From Pseudomonadota bacterium (GTDB lineage Bacteria; Pseudomonadota; Alphaproteobacteria; Rhizobiales; Xanthobacteraceae), in NCBI GenBank assembly GCA_023435725.1, contig JAEYRD010000242.1:1-64000 (forward strand): 64,000 nucleotides of DNA. The letters run 5' to 3'. Position numbers and translations under genes: made by a program. Positions within the stretch are counted from its first letter, which is position 1; every line of letters starts with the position of its first letter. Under the pieces are notes generated by a model, which was not told where the DNA came from, ran no database searches, and saw nothing but the letters and a program-made list of their open reading frames with translations. Shown here piece by piece: positions 8,359 through 18,169 of this stretch.

Positions 8359-9839
8359 CTCGCCCCTCCCCGCGCGCGGTGGACCAGCGCCGTCGTGCTG
8401 AAGCCCTGGAGGATGTCGACCAGCACGACCGTACCGCCCGCAGCCTCGACCACCTCGTGGCCGACGACCTGCTCGCGGGTGTAGTCGCCGCCCTTGACCA
8501 GCACGCTCGGCTTGATCCGGGTAATCAGCTGGATCGGCGTGTCCTCCTCGAAGATGACGACGAGATCGACGGCTTCGAGCGCCGCCAGCACTTCGGCCCG
8601 CGCGCGCTCGTCCTGGACGGGGCGCTCCGCGCCCTTCAGCCGCCGCACCGAGGCATCGCTGTTGAGGCCCACGATCAGGCGGTCGCAGGCGGCGCGCGCC
8701 GCGGTCAGCACCTTGACGTGGCCGGGATGCAGGATGTCGAAGCAGCCGTTGGTGAAGCCGACGCGCTGCCCCTGCCTCTTCCATTCGGCGAGTTGCGCCT
8801 CGAGTGCGCCCGGTTCGAGCACGATCTTCTCCTCGGCCGCGAGATAGGCATGCGGCAGGATCTTTCGCCGCAATTCGGCAGCGCTCACGCTGGCGGTGCC
8901 CTGCTTGCCGACGGCAACGGCGGCGGCGGCATTAGCCATGCGCAGCGCCGTGTCCCAGTCCGCGCCTGCGGCGAGCGACACCGCGAGCGCAGCAGCGACG
9001 GTGTCACCGGCGCCGGAGACGTCGCGCACCTTCACAGGGAAAGCCGGGACGTGGACGGCCTCGCCATTGCGCGGCACCAGCGTCATGCCGTGCTCGCCTT
9101 GCGTGACCAGGATCGCCCCGCAATCGGCGAGCCGCATCACATCCTCGCTGGCATCGACGATGCTCTGCGCGGTGTCGGCGCGGCTTCGCGTAGCCTCCGA
9201 AAACTCCTTGCGATTGGGCGTGAGCAGCGTCGCGCCGCGATAGATCGCCCAGTTCAGGCTCTTGGGATCGACGATCACGGGCTTGGCGAGCTTTCGGGCA
9301 GCATCGATCGTGTGGCGGATCACGCGCGCGGTCAGCACGCCCTTGGCGTAGTCGGACAGCAGCACGATGTCGGCGCGCGCGATCTGCGGCAGGATCGCCT
9401 CGATCAACTTGGTCTCGACCGCGTCGGAGGCCGGCAGCGCCTGCTCCCAATCCGCGCGCAGCATGTGCGTGGAAAAATGCTCGGAGACGAAGCGAACCTT
9501 TCGCGTGGTCGGCCGTGACGGATCGCACACCAGCACGTTTTCGATTGCCCCGTACTCCGCGAGCGCGGAAGCGAGCCGCCTGCCGGCGTCATCCTCGCCG
9601 ACGAGGCCGACGAAGATGCAGCGCGCGCCGAGGGAGGCGACATTGCGCGCGACGTTGCCGGCGCCGCCGATATGGATCTCGCTGCGCTGGGCCGCGATGA
9701 CAGGCGTCGGCGCCTCCGGCGAAATCCGCGACACCTCGCCATAGACGAACTCGTCCAGCATGATGTCGCCGATGCAGAGCACCGTAGAGCCACTGATCGC
9801 TTGCGCGAGGGCATCGAAATCGAGGATGGGCGTCGCCAT
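8355..9839 (-). CDS. hldE: Bifunctional heptose-7-phosphate kinase / heptose-1-phosphate adenylyltransferase HldE
   Basis: Two-domain enzyme of ADP-heptose synthesis (494 aa). The N-terminal PfkB/ribokinase domain (to about 320) carries GGAGNVARNVASLGA and the catalytic VSGAGDTVAAAL. The C-terminal nucleotidyltransferase domain carries FTNGCFDILHPGHVK (HxGH motif) and a DEDTPIQLI-like region. Both steps supply the inner-core heptose. ATG 9839 is chosen over a TTG at 9845. It lies 12 bases after hldD and overlaps the ligase gene by 4 bases, so it belongs to one transcription unit. Confidence 0.95.
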   Translation of the reverse strand: MATPILDFDALAQAISGSTVLCIGDIMLDEFVYGEVSRISPEAPTPVIAAQRSEIHIGGAGNVARNVASLGARCIFVGLVGEDDAGRRLASALAEYGAIENVLVCDPSRPTTRKVRFVSEHFSTHMLRADWEQALPASDAVETKLIEAILPQIARADIVLLSDYAKGVLTARVIRHTIDAARKLAKPVIVDPKSLNWAIYRGATLLTPNRKEFSEATRSRADTAQSIVDASEDVMRLADCGAILVTQGEHGMTLVPRNGEAVHVPAFPVKVRDVSGAGDTVAAALAVSLAAGADWDTALRMANAAAAVAVGKQGTASVSAAELRRKILPHAYLAAEEKIVLEPGALEAQLAEWKRQGQRVGFTNGCFDILHPGHVKVLTAARAACDRLIVGLNSDASVRRLKGAERPVQDERARAEVLAALEAVDLVVIFEEDTPIQLITRIKPSVLVKGGDYTREQVVGHEVVEAAGGTVVLVDILQGFSTTALVHRARGGAR

Positions 9840-9851
9840 GATCAAAGGGCC

Positions 9852-10832
9852 TCAGCGGAAACGGTCGGGCCGGTCGAGATAATCGGCGACATAGGTCTTC
9901 ACCGAATCCTCGAGCGTCATGAAGCCGCCGTTATAGCCGGCGCGGAGGAGACGATCGACCTCGCTCTGGGTGAAGTACTGGTAGGCGCCGCGGATCGTCT
10001 CGGGCATGTCGATGTATTCGATGTTAGGCTTGGCGCCGAGCGCCGCATAGGCGGCAAGCATCAGGTCCCTGAAGCTGCGCGCCTTGCCGGTGCCGACATT
10101 GAAGAGCCCGGACACCGAGGGCGTTGCGAGCAGCCACATGACGACGCGCACGACGTCATCGACGTAGATGAAGTCGCGGCGCTGGTCGCCGTCGGCGATG
10201 CCCTCGCGGTGCGACTTGAACAGCTGCACGACGCGGCCCGCCTTGACGTCGTCGAAGCGGCGCGCCAGCACGCTCATCATCGAGCCCTTGTGGTACTCGT
10301 TGGGGCCGAACACGTTGAAGAACTTCAAGCCCGCCCATTGCGGCGGCAGCTGGTCGCCACGCACGGCGCGTTCGGCGATGGCGAGGTCGAACAGGTGCTT
10401 GCTCCAGCCGTAGAGATTCATCGGCCGCAGTTTCCTCAGCGCCGGCAGCGAGGCGTCGTCATCAAAACCTTCCGCGCCGTCGCCATAGGTCGCGGCCGAC
10501 GAAGCGTAGATGAATTGCACTGCATTTGCCGTACACCAGTCGAGCAGACGCATGGACAGGCGAAAATTGGTTTCGATCACGAGATCGCCGTCGGTCGCGG
10601 TGGTCTCGGAAATCGCCCCGAGATGGATCACGGCATCGAGCTTGCGGCCCTTCAGCCAGTCGAGCAGCTCGGCCGGCGGGATGATATCCACAAGCTGGCG
10701 CTTGGCGAGATTGCGCCATTTGCCTTCGGTGCCGAGCAGGTCGCAGACCACGACGTCGCTGCGGCCGGCCTCGTTCAGCGCAGCGACGACATTCGATCCG
10801 ATAAAACCGGCCCCGCCGGTCACCAGCAACAT
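9852..10832 (-). CDS. hldD: ADP-L-glycero-D-manno-heptose 6-epimerase HldD
   Basis: Converts ADP-D,D-heptose to ADP-L,D-heptose, the donor for LPS inner core. 326 aa, the normal length. Seen: MLLVTGGAGFIGSN Rossmann motif at the N-terminus, YASSAATYGDG, NLYGWSKHLFD (YxxxK), and FFNVFGPNEYHKG substrate loop, all HldD hallmarks. First gene of the minus-strand LPS operon, divergent from waaF across about 160 bases that must hold both promoters. Confidence 0.95.
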   Translation of the reverse strand: MLLVTGGAGFIGSNVVAALNEAGRSDVVVCDLLGTEGKWRNLAKRQLVDIIPPAELLDWLKGRKLDAVIHLGAISETTATDGDLVIETNFRLSMRLLDWCTANAVQFIYASSAATYGDGAEGFDDDASLPALRKLRPMNLYGWSKHLFDLAIAERAVRGDQLPPQWAGLKFFNVFGPNEYHKGSMMSVLARRFDDVKAGRVVQLFKSHREGIADGDQRRDFIYVDDVVRVVMWLLATPSVSGLFNVGTGKARSFRDLMLAAYAALGAKPNIEYIDMPETIRGAYQYFTQSEVDRLLRAGYNGGFMTLEDSVKTYVADYLDRPDRFR

Positions 10833-10992
10833 TCCAGCTTCCTGCCTGATTTCCTAAGGCCCCATTCTGCCGTAGCGCATGATCCGTCAAAGTGTAAGCG
10901 GTTTTGGGATCTGGCCCCTGCCGACTTTACCTGCCGCCCCGGAGCGGCTAACCGAACCGCCATTATCAGCCCACCCTCGGTCCTATTAACGA

Positions 10993-12057
10993 ATGAACAA
11001 TGATTCGCAACTTAGCGGAGATGCAGATCGGAGCGACACCCGCCCGATCCTGATCGTTCCCTATATGTGGATCGGCGATTTCGTCCGGAATCATACCGTC
11101 GTCCGGGTCCTGAAGGAGCGCTGGCCGAATCGGCCGGTCGATCTTCTGACCACGTCGCTGTGCGCCCCGTTGGTCGACTACATGCCCGGCGTGCGCCAGG
11201 GGATCGTCTGGGACCTGCCGCGCAGCCGGCTTGCCGTTGGCCGCCAGTTCGGCCTGGCGAAGCTCCTGCGCGAGCGGAACTACGGCACCGCCCTGGTGCT
11301 GCCCCGGACCTGGAAGGCGGCCATCGCGCCCGCGCTGGCTGCCATCCCCGAACGGGTCGGCTTCGTCGGTGAGTTCCGGTTCGGCCTGATCAACCGCTGG
11401 CGCTGGGGCGAGAAGCGGCTGCCCCGCTTCATCGACAAGAATGCCGCCCTTGCCCAGCCCGATGGCGCGCCGCTGCCCCCGGAATGGCCGGTGCCGCAAT
11501 TGCGGGTTCCTGCCGAGGAGATCGCGCGCTGGCGGCAGGCCAACGGCCTGAGCGCCGGGGCTGCCGTGGCGCTGGCCCCCGGCTCGGTCGGCGTCTCCAA
11601 GCGCTGGACCTACTATCCCGAGGCTGCCCGGCTGCTGGTCGAACGCGGGCTCGAAGTCTGGGTGGTCGGCGGCCCCGCGGAAAAGGGGCTGGCCCAGGAG
11701 ATCGTCGTCGCAGGTGGCCCGGGGGTCCGGGACCTCACCGGCAACGATTTGCGCAACGGCGTGCTGGCCATGGCCGCGGCCGGCGTCGCCATCTCCAACG
11801 ATTCGGGCCTGATGCACATCGCGGCCGCCCTGGGGACGCCCACCATGGGCATCTTCGGCCCGACCAGCCCCTACCTCTGGGCCCCCCTCAATGGGCTTGC
11901 CGCAACCGTCGTCCAGGACAAGGGCGTGCTGTCCTGCCAGCCCTGCCAGAGCACGATCTGCCGGATGAACGACCACCGCTGCATGCGCGACATCGCAGCC
12001 TCCGAGGTGGTGGCGATCGCGCAGCGGGTGCTGAGTGCGAGCTCATTAACGCAATGA
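10993..12057 (+). CDS. waaF: ADP-heptose:LPS heptosyltransferase II (WaaF family)
   Basis: GT9 glycosyltransferase of 354 aa adding the second heptose to inner-core LPS. Seen: the N-terminal VPYMWIGDFVRNHTVVRVL, the middle domain ALAPGSVGVSKRW (GS/K donor site), and ISNDSGLMHIAAALGTP followed by GIFGPTSP, which define the family. A Cys-rich tail (CQPCQSTICRMNDHRCM) is typical of WaaF. The first 15 residues are poorly conserved in character, so the start could lie slightly downstream. Divergent from hldD-hldE, completing the heptose module. Confidence 0.9.
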   Translation: MNNDSQLSGDADRSDTRPILIVPYMWIGDFVRNHTVVRVLKERWPNRPVDLLTTSLCAPLVDYMPGVRQGIVWDLPRSRLAVGRQFGLAKLLRERNYGTALVLPRTWKAAIAPALAAIPERVGFVGEFRFGLINRWRWGEKRLPRFIDKNAALAQPDGAPLPPEWPVPQLRVPAEEIARWRQANGLSAGAAVALAPGSVGVSKRWTYYPEAARLLVERGLEVWVVGGPAEKGLAQEIVVAGGPGVRDLTGNDLRNGVLAMAAAGVAISNDSGLMHIAAALGTPTMGIFGPTSPYLWAPLNGLAATVVQDKGVLSCQPCQSTICRMNDHRCMRDIAASEVVAIAQRVLSASSLTQ

Positions 12058-12065
12058 GTCGGAGA

Positions 12066-12087
12066 TTTCGCCCGCGACGGGGCGAAA
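12066..12087. terminator. Hairpin between convergent waaF and RND permease genes
   Basis: TTTCGCCC and GGGCGAAA form an 8-bp perfect stem with a 6-base loop in the 40-base gap between two convergent stops. There is no long T tract on either side, so it is a plausible but not canonical bidirectional terminator. Confidence 0.5.
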
Positions 12088-12097
12088 GGGACGACTT

Positions 12098-15000
12098 TCA
12101 GGGCTTATCAGCCGCCGGCGGATGCGCTGTGTGGCGGGATTTGCCAAAGCGATGCTTCGCCGCCTCGCGCCATCGCTGAAAGGTCACGTACAGCAACGGC
12201 ACCAGGAAAACGCCGATCGAGCTTGCCGCTAGCATTCCGCCGAACACCGCGGTGCCGACCGCGCGGCGGCTCAGTTCGGCTGCTCCGGTTGCGACAACCA
12301 GCGGGACCAGGCCGAGAATGAATGCGATCGAGGTCATCATCACGGCCCGGAACCTCATTTGTGATCCGAGCACCGCCGCATCTTCCACCGATCGACCGGC
12401 TTCACGCTGCTCCTTTGCGAACTCCACGATCAGAATCCCGTTCTTGGCAGCAAGCGCGATCAGCACGACGAGCCCGATCTGGCCATAGAGGTCGAGATTG
12501 AGTCCGGAGATCTTGATCGCCACATAGGAGCCGAGAACCCCGACCACGACGGCAAGCAAGACAGGGACGGGAATCGTCCAGCTCTCATAGAGCGCCACCA
12601 GGAAGAGATATGCGAACAGCACCGCCAGTCCGAGGATGACGCCGGTTTGGCCGGACGCCGCCTGCTCCTGAAAGGCGGTGCCGGTCCATTCGAAGGAATA
12701 GCCCGTTGGCAACGTGGACTTGGAGATCTCCGCCATCGCAGCAATCGCGGTGCCCGAGGAAACACCGGCGGCAGGTCCGCCGTTAATGGTGACAGAGCGA
12801 TAGTTGTTGTAACGCGTGATCACCTGCGGCCCGGTCACAATCCTGATGTTCGCGATCGAGCGAATTGGCACCATTTCGCCGGTGCTGTTGCGAACGTAGA
12901 TTTGCCAGATGTCCGAAATGTCGCCGCGATTGGCCGCTTCGCCCTGCACATTGACCTGCCAGGTACGGCCGAACAGGTTGAAGTTGTTGACATAGAAGCC
13001 GCCGAGGGTCGCCTGCAACGCCGTGAACACGTCGCTCATGTTGAGGCCAAGGGCCTGGGCCTTTGCACGATCGATATCAAGAAAGATCGAGGGATTGGTC
13101 GCGGTGAAGGTCGAGAACACGCGCGTCAGGCGCGGATCGCGGTTCGCCACGCTGATCAAACCACTCACCACGCTGCCGACGGCCGCGGGATCCTGTCCCT
13201 CGAGCGCTTCGAGTTGAAATTCGAACCCGCCGGAGGTCGATAGACCGATGATCGGCGGCAGATTGAATGGCAGAATGTTGGCTTGGCGGATTTGCGCGCC
13301 CTCAGCGAACGTCCGCCGGATCGTCGCCTGCACCGAATCTGCCGCCGCCTTGCGATCCGCGAATGGCTTCATTCGCGCGACGATGAACGCCGAATTCGGC
13401 TGATTGCCACCGTCGAGCAGCGAAAAGCCGATGATCGAGAGCACGTGTTCGATTGCTGGAATCTGCTTGAGTAACGTCTCGACCTGCTTGGCCACTTCAC
13501 TGGTCCGCGCGACCGACGCTGCGTCGGGCAGCTGCACCGCAATGAAGAACGCGCCCTGATCCTCCTCGGGCAAGAACCCGGTCGGTGTGATGCGCGACAC
13601 GCCGAAAATTCCGCCCGCGAACACCAGCACCGCGGCAAGCGACAACATCGCCATGCGCAGCAGGCGGCGCACGATGCCGGCATAGCCGTCGCGAACCCAA
13701 TCGATCCCGCCAAGCACGCGCGCCATGATGCCGCGCCGCGGCCCGCTGTGGCGCAGGAACACCGCACAGAGCGCCGGCGACAACGTGAGCGCGTTCAGCG
13801 CCGAGATCACCATCGCCGTGCTGATCGTGACCGCGAACTGGCGAAACAGCGTGCCAGAGATTCCCGGGATGAACGCGATCGGCACGAACACCGACAACAG
13901 CACCAGCGTGATCGCAATGATCGGCGCGGTGATCTGCGCCATCGCTTTTTTGGTCGCCTCGGCAGGCGAAAGATCCGGCTCCTCCTCCATCACGCGTTCG
14001 ACATTCTCGACGACGACGATCGCATCATCGACCACGATGCCGATAGCGAGCACCATCGCGAGCAGAGAGACCGTGTTGGCCGAATAGCCGAGCGCCAGGA
14101 GGACCGCGAAGGCGCCGATCAAGCTGACGGGAACCGCGACCGCCGGAATTACGGTCGCGCGCAAATTGCCGAGGAACACGAAAACCACGAACACGACGAG
14201 CAGGAAGGCCTCGCCCAGGGTCTTCAACACTTCCTGGATGGTATCCGTGACAAAGGTCGTCGAATCATATTGCACGAGGTAGGACAGTCCGGGCGGAAAC
14301 CGCTCGGACAACCTTGCGAGAGTCGCCTGCACGGCTCTCGCCGTCGTCACCGCATTTGCGCCGGGGGCAAGATAGATCCCCATGGGTACGCCGGCCTGCC
14401 CGTCGATCCGGGCTTCGCTGTCCATGTTTTGTGCGCCGATCTCGACGCGGGCGACGTCCTTGATCCGCAATACCGAGCCGTCCGGATTCGCGCGCAGCAG
14501 GATATCGCCAAACTGCGTCGAGGTGGTCAGTCGACCTTGCGTCTGCACATTGAATTGGAACTGCTGGTCGTCGCTGATCGGGCGCGCCCCGATGCGGCCG
14601 ACCGGTGCCTGCACGCTCTGTGCGCGGATCGCTGCGATCACGTCCGACGGCGCCAGATTGAGGCTGGTAAGGCGCTGCGTATCAAACCAGATGCGCATCG
14701 AGTAGTTCAGCTTGGCGAACAACGTCGCCTGGCCGACGCCGGGCGTGCGAGAAATCGCATCGAGAACGTTGATAATGGCGTAGTTGGTGATGAAGAGCGG
14801 ATCTTGCTCGCCGTTCTTGCTGTACAGCACGATGAACTGCAGCACCGCCGAGGAGCGCTTCTGTACCGTCAGACCCTGCGCCTGCACCTCGGTCGGCAAT
14901 TGCGCAAGAGCACTCTGCACGCGGTTATTGACATTCACCGTATTGATGTCGGGATTGGTGCCGAGCGCAAACGAGACAGTCAGCGTATAGGTACCGTCAT

Positions 15001-15253
15001 TGCCGCTTGTCGACTTCATGTAGAGCATCTTGTCGACGCCGACGACCTGGGCCTCGAGCGGCTGGGCGACGCTCGTTTCCACCACCTCGGCGGACGCGCC
15101 CGGAAAGTTGGCGGTGACGGTGACCTGCGGGGGCACGATGTCCGGGAACTGCGCCACCGGAATCTGCAGGAGCGCAAGCGCGCCCGCTATTGTGATGACA
15201 AGAGCGATCACAATGGCCAAGCGCGGGCGATCGACGAAGACCGACGAAATCAT
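12098..15253 (-). CDS. RND multidrug efflux permease (HAE1 / AcrB-like)
   Basis: Inner-membrane proton-driven trimeric efflux pump subunit, 1051 aa, the full family length. Seen: N-terminal FVDRPRLAIVIAL first membrane helix, the proton-relay VVDDAIVVVENVERVM in TM4 (two Asp) and AAKNGILIVEF in TM10 (Lys), two large periplasmic loops, and FLPEEDQGAFF. Start ATG 15253 overlaps the adaptor gene stop by 4 bases. No outer-membrane factor or TetR-type repressor lies beside it, so a TolC-like partner must be encoded elsewhere. Substrates are unknown. Confidence 0.95.
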   Translation of the reverse strand: MISSVFVDRPRLAIVIALVITIAGALALLQIPVAQFPDIVPPQVTVTANFPGASAEVVETSVAQPLEAQVVGVDKMLYMKSTSGNDGTYTLTVSFALGTNPDINTVNVNNRVQSALAQLPTEVQAQGLTVQKRSSAVLQFIVLYSKNGEQDPLFITNYAIINVLDAISRTPGVGQATLFAKLNYSMRIWFDTQRLTSLNLAPSDVIAAIRAQSVQAPVGRIGARPISDDQQFQFNVQTQGRLTTSTQFGDILLRANPDGSVLRIKDVARVEIGAQNMDSEARIDGQAGVPMGIYLAPGANAVTTARAVQATLARLSERFPPGLSYLVQYDSTTFVTDTIQEVLKTLGEAFLLVVFVVFVFLGNLRATVIPAVAVPVSLIGAFAVLLALGYSANTVSLLAMVLAIGIVVDDAIVVVENVERVMEEEPDLSPAEATKKAMAQITAPIIAITLVLLSVFVPIAFIPGISGTLFRQFAVTISTAMVISALNALTLSPALCAVFLRHSGPRRGIMARVLGGIDWVRDGYAGIVRRLLRMAMLSLAAVLVFAGGIFGVSRITPTGFLPEEDQGAFFIAVQLPDAASVARTSEVAKQVETLLKQIPAIEHVLSIIGFSLLDGGNQPNSAFIVARMKPFADRKAAADSVQATIRRTFAEGAQIRQANILPFNLPPIIGLSTSGGFEFQLEALEGQDPAAVGSVVSGLISVANRDPRLTRVFSTFTATNPSIFLDIDRAKAQALGLNMSDVFTALQATLGGFYVNNFNLFGRTWQVNVQGEAANRGDISDIWQIYVRNSTGEMVPIRSIANIRIVTGPQVITRYNNYRSVTINGGPAAGVSSGTAIAAMAEISKSTLPTGYSFEWTGTAFQEQAASGQTGVILGLAVLFAYLFLVALYESWTIPVPVLLAVVVGVLGSYVAIKISGLNLDLYGQIGLVVLIALAAKNGILIVEFAKEQREAGRSVEDAAVLGSQMRFRAVMMTSIAFILGLVPLVVATGAAELSRRAVGTAVFGGMLAASSIGVFLVPLLYVTFQRWREAAKHRFGKSRHTAHPPAADKP

Positions 15254-16503
15254 GGAGATGTGCCCGTCGGTTTCGGCCCGAGTCCACCGCCGCTTTTCTG
15301 GCCGCTGCCACTATCCATGCTCTCGTTCAGGCTCGACTGCAGCAGCTTGCTCGCGGGTCCCGGCGCCACCGGCCGGCCGGGCTGCACTCGTTGCAAGCCC
15401 TCGACGATCACCTTTTCACCTGGCGAAAGCCCACTTGTCACGGATGCAATCGTCGGCGTTGATTGCCCAAGCTGAATTCGCCGCAGTTCCGCATTGTTGT
15501 CGGCGCCGAGGACAAAAACATACTCACCCTGCTGATCCGAAAGCACGGCCGAACGCGGGATCGCCACCACATCGACCGGCTTCACGCCTTCGAGCAACAC
15601 GGTGACGAACTCACCGTCGGTAAGCTCGCGCACGACCAGGCGGTCGCCCGACAGATGCGGCAAGGGTGGATTGGGAATCGTGCCCCGCAGCGTGATCGTG
15701 TCGGTGCTCTGCGCGATCGTGTTACTGACGAAATTGAGCTTGCCTACCTGATCATACAGGCGGCCATCCGTTAGCCGAAGGCGAATGACAACCGCGTTGA
15801 AGCCCCCCCGTGGGGCGTAGCGTTCGCGCAGATCCAGCGCTTCGCGGACAGACACCGGAAACGTGACGTACATCGGGTCCTGACTGACGATGGTCGTGAG
15901 CACGCCAGAGCTCGGGCTGACCACATTGCCTGGAGTGACTGCGGTGCGTCCAATCATGCCATCGATCGGCGAGCGAATTTCGGTGTAGTCGAGATTGATC
16001 TGCGACAGGTCGACCTGCGCCTGCGCCGCCTGCACTTGCGCTTCCAGGCTCTGCTGGTTGGCAACCGCGGCGTCATAGGTGGATTGTTGGCCGGCCGGCC
16101 CGCCCAGGAGCGTCCTTGCCCGCTCGGTTGTCAGCTTGGCGTTGACCAAAGTTGCCTGCAACTGCGCGACCTGCGCCTGCTTCGACTTGAGGTCGGCCTC
16201 AAAGGGACCGCGCTCGAGCGTGTAGAGCAGATCGCCAGTCTTGACCTCGGCGCCTTCCACAAAATGGCGCTGCTCCAGGAAGGCGGTGACGCGCGCGACA
16301 ACGCTGACGCGGTTGGTCGCTTCGACACGTCCCAGAAACTCGCTCGATTGAATGACGGGCCGCTTGACCGCTTCCATCACGCCGACGGCCGGAGGTCCTG
16401 CTTGCCCGACCTGGGCGTCGGCGCTTGCGATCGCTCCAAAACCGATGGCCGCCAACATCACGGCACCTGTCAGCGTGCCGCTCGCTGTTTTCTCGAGGTG
16501 CAT
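15250..16503 (-). CDS. RND efflux periplasmic adaptor (HlyD/AcrA family)
   Basis: Periplasmic membrane-fusion subunit linking the RND permease to an outer-membrane channel, 417 aa. ATG 16503 gives a signal peptide (hydrophobic stretch ending in ASADAQ). Then come a beta-barrel/lipoyl half-motif (EFLGRVEATNRVSVVARV), an alpha-hairpin with alternating Gln/Ala (about residues 105-175), and the returning lipoyl segment LDYTEIRSPIDGMIGR. The frame is open to 16653, but the upstream residues precede the signal peptide and look spurious. It is coupled to the permease by ATGA overlap. Confidence 0.92.
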   Translation of the reverse strand: MHLEKTASGTLTGAVMLAAIGFGAIASADAQVGQAGPPAVGVMEAVKRPVIQSSEFLGRVEATNRVSVVARVTAFLEQRHFVEGAEVKTGDLLYTLERGPFEADLKSKQAQVAQLQATLVNAKLTTERARTLLGGPAGQQSTYDAAVANQQSLEAQVQAAQAQVDLSQINLDYTEIRSPIDGMIGRTAVTPGNVVSPSSGVLTTIVSQDPMYVTFPVSVREALDLRERYAPRGGFNAVVIRLRLTDGRLYDQVGKLNFVSNTIAQSTDTITLRGTIPNPPLPHLSGDRLVVRELTDGEFVTVLLEGVKPVDVVAIPRSAVLSDQQGEYVFVLGADNNAELRRIQLGQSTPTIASVTSGLSPGEKVIVEGLQRVQPGRPVAPGPASKLLQSSLNESMDSGSGQKSGGGLGPKPTGTSP

Positions 16504-16868
16504 GTTCGTCTGCGCCTTCCACTTTTCGGGTCTCGATCTGCGGTCGTGGCGGTAGAACGCAATCATATCCATAGCAGGACCGGGGCAAGACGTCGACGAC
16601 GGGCCATTCGTTGCGGAACCGGGGTCGCTTTCGGAGCCGCTTGCAACGGACAATCGATACCTGCGAGGCTTTTCGGCATCTTCGGCTCGAGGTCAGAATG
16701 GACCTTTGGCTCTGCTGGGCCGTGCGCGTCGGACTGGATGATTTGAGCCAAATCAAGGTAGAATTTCGGGCCGGCCATATTCTTAATATTTGCCGACGTT
16801 GCGACGCAAAGTCGTTGCGGAAGTGGGCCCGTCCTTGCGCTGGATTGCGACTTTGCAAGGAGATCGTC
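16504..16868. other. Divergent intergenic region, RND adaptor / MDR oxidoreductase
   Basis: About 365 bases between two divergent genes. I see no convincing small gene, terminator or palindromic operator. It should contain both promoters, and an AAGGAGATC ribosome-binding site immediately precedes the oxidoreductase ATG. Confidence 0.5.
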
Positions 16869-17909
16869 ATGGAGCCGCGCAATCGCGTTGTTCAAGTCAG
16901 CCGCTTCGGTGATCCGGAGAGGCTGGAGGTGGTCGACGCTCCCCTGCCGACCGCCGGCCGGGGCGAGGTGCGGGTGCGTCTACTCGCGTCGAGCCTCAAC
17001 TACACCGAGGTGTTGATCAGGCGTCATCTATACCCGCAGACGATGCGCCTCCGGCCGCCGTTCGTAATGGGCTACGACGTGGTAGGGGAAATCGATCAGC
17101 TCGGCGAGGGCGTGCGCGACTTTCAGATTGGCGACCGCGTGGCCGACATGACGGTGGTCGGGTCAAACGCCGACTATCGCACGCTGCGGGCGATCGACGT
17201 GGCCCGCGTGCCGGTGGGCGTAGACGCGGCGGAGGCGGCCACACTGATCTTGAGCTGGACGACTGCGTACCAGCTTCTGCACCGCGCGGCCCGGGTCCAG
17301 CGAGGCCAGTGCGTGCTCGTGCACGGCGCCGCCGGAGCCGTCGGCCAGGCGCTGCTCGTACTCGGGAGACTGGCCGGCCTCGAGCTGTGGGGCACCGCGC
17401 GCGGCGAACACATGGCGCTGGTCCGAGAGCTGGGGGCAACGCCAATCGACTACGAGCATGAGGACTTCACGCGGGTTCTGCCGGGCGGGTTCGACGTCAT
17501 CGTCGACGGCGTTGGCGAAGACGGCTATCGCCGCTCATATGCCGCGCTCAAGCCAGGCGGCCTGCTCTGCGCCATCGGCTTCTCGGCGAGCGTGCAGGCA
17601 CAGCGTCGCATGCTCCCTATCGTGATGGAGATCGCGCGCCTTTACCTGTGGAGATTGTTGCCGGGCGGCAAGCGGGCCCGCTTCTACTCGGTAAATGCCA
17701 TGCGGGCGCGACATCCCGCCTGGTTCAAGGAGGACTTGGAACGGTTGTTCGGGCTCTTGGCAACTGGTGCCATCCGGCCGCGCATCGCCGAGCGGATCTC
17801 CTTCGACGAGGTCGCCGATGCTCACCGCCGCCTCGAGGCTGGCGGCCTCGAGGGCAAGCTCGTGCTGTGCCCGGATCGCTCGTCGCGACACAACCGGCGC
17901 GCCGCTTGA
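16869..17909 (+). CDS. NADPH:quinone reductase-like MDR-superfamily oxidoreductase
   Basis: Medium-chain dehydrogenase/reductase of 346 aa, probably zinc-independent. Seen: N-terminal GroES-like fold, the nucleotide-binding VLVHGAAGAVGQALL (AxxGxxG) at about residue 155, VIVDGVGEDGY, and the C-terminal FDEVADAHRRLEAGGLEGKLVL typical of quinone reductases/VAT-1-like enzymes. No catalytic zinc Cys/His set is visible. ATG 16869 has a strong AAGGAG site 6 bases upstream; the open frame back to 16611 has no such support. It stands alone, with no clear pathway context. Confidence 0.88.
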   Translation: MEPRNRVVQVSRFGDPERLEVVDAPLPTAGRGEVRVRLLASSLNYTEVLIRRHLYPQTMRLRPPFVMGYDVVGEIDQLGEGVRDFQIGDRVADMTVVGSNADYRTLRAIDVARVPVGVDAAEAATLILSWTTAYQLLHRAARVQRGQCVLVHGAAGAVGQALLVLGRLAGLELWGTARGEHMALVRELGATPIDYEHEDFTRVLPGGFDVIVDGVGEDGYRRSYAALKPGGLLCAIGFSASVQAQRRMLPIVMEIARLYLWRLLPGGKRARFYSVNAMRARHPAWFKEDLERLFGLLATGAIRPRIAERISFDEVADAHRRLEAGGLEGKLVLCPDRSSRHNRRAA

Positions 17910-18169
17910 CACGGCACGCGGCTTTCGAGGATCGATCCCTTCCACTTCTGCCTTGGGTCTTGAGCGCCGTTTTGGCGGCCCAGGCGTCACTTCCGGTCTC
18001 CCCTGAGCAGCAGACGTTGTGACCGGCTGTTCGCAGGCGTCTGAGGGGCCAGAAGCGATCAAGAGCTGCCAATGGCGATCGGCGGCTGGAGATTGGCGAT
18101 GGGTACACCTCTGCGGCCTACCGCGACTATCAGTTGACAGGAGCGACGGGCATGCTCCCATCACTTCAC

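Noticed and set aside
8232..9518. 428-aa plus-strand frame opposite hldE
   Set aside because: Shadow of hldE; no recognisable motif.
13748..15475. 575-aa plus-strand frame opposite the RND permease
   Set aside because: Antisense shadow rich in Arg, His and Asp, while the opposite strand encodes a full-length RND permease.
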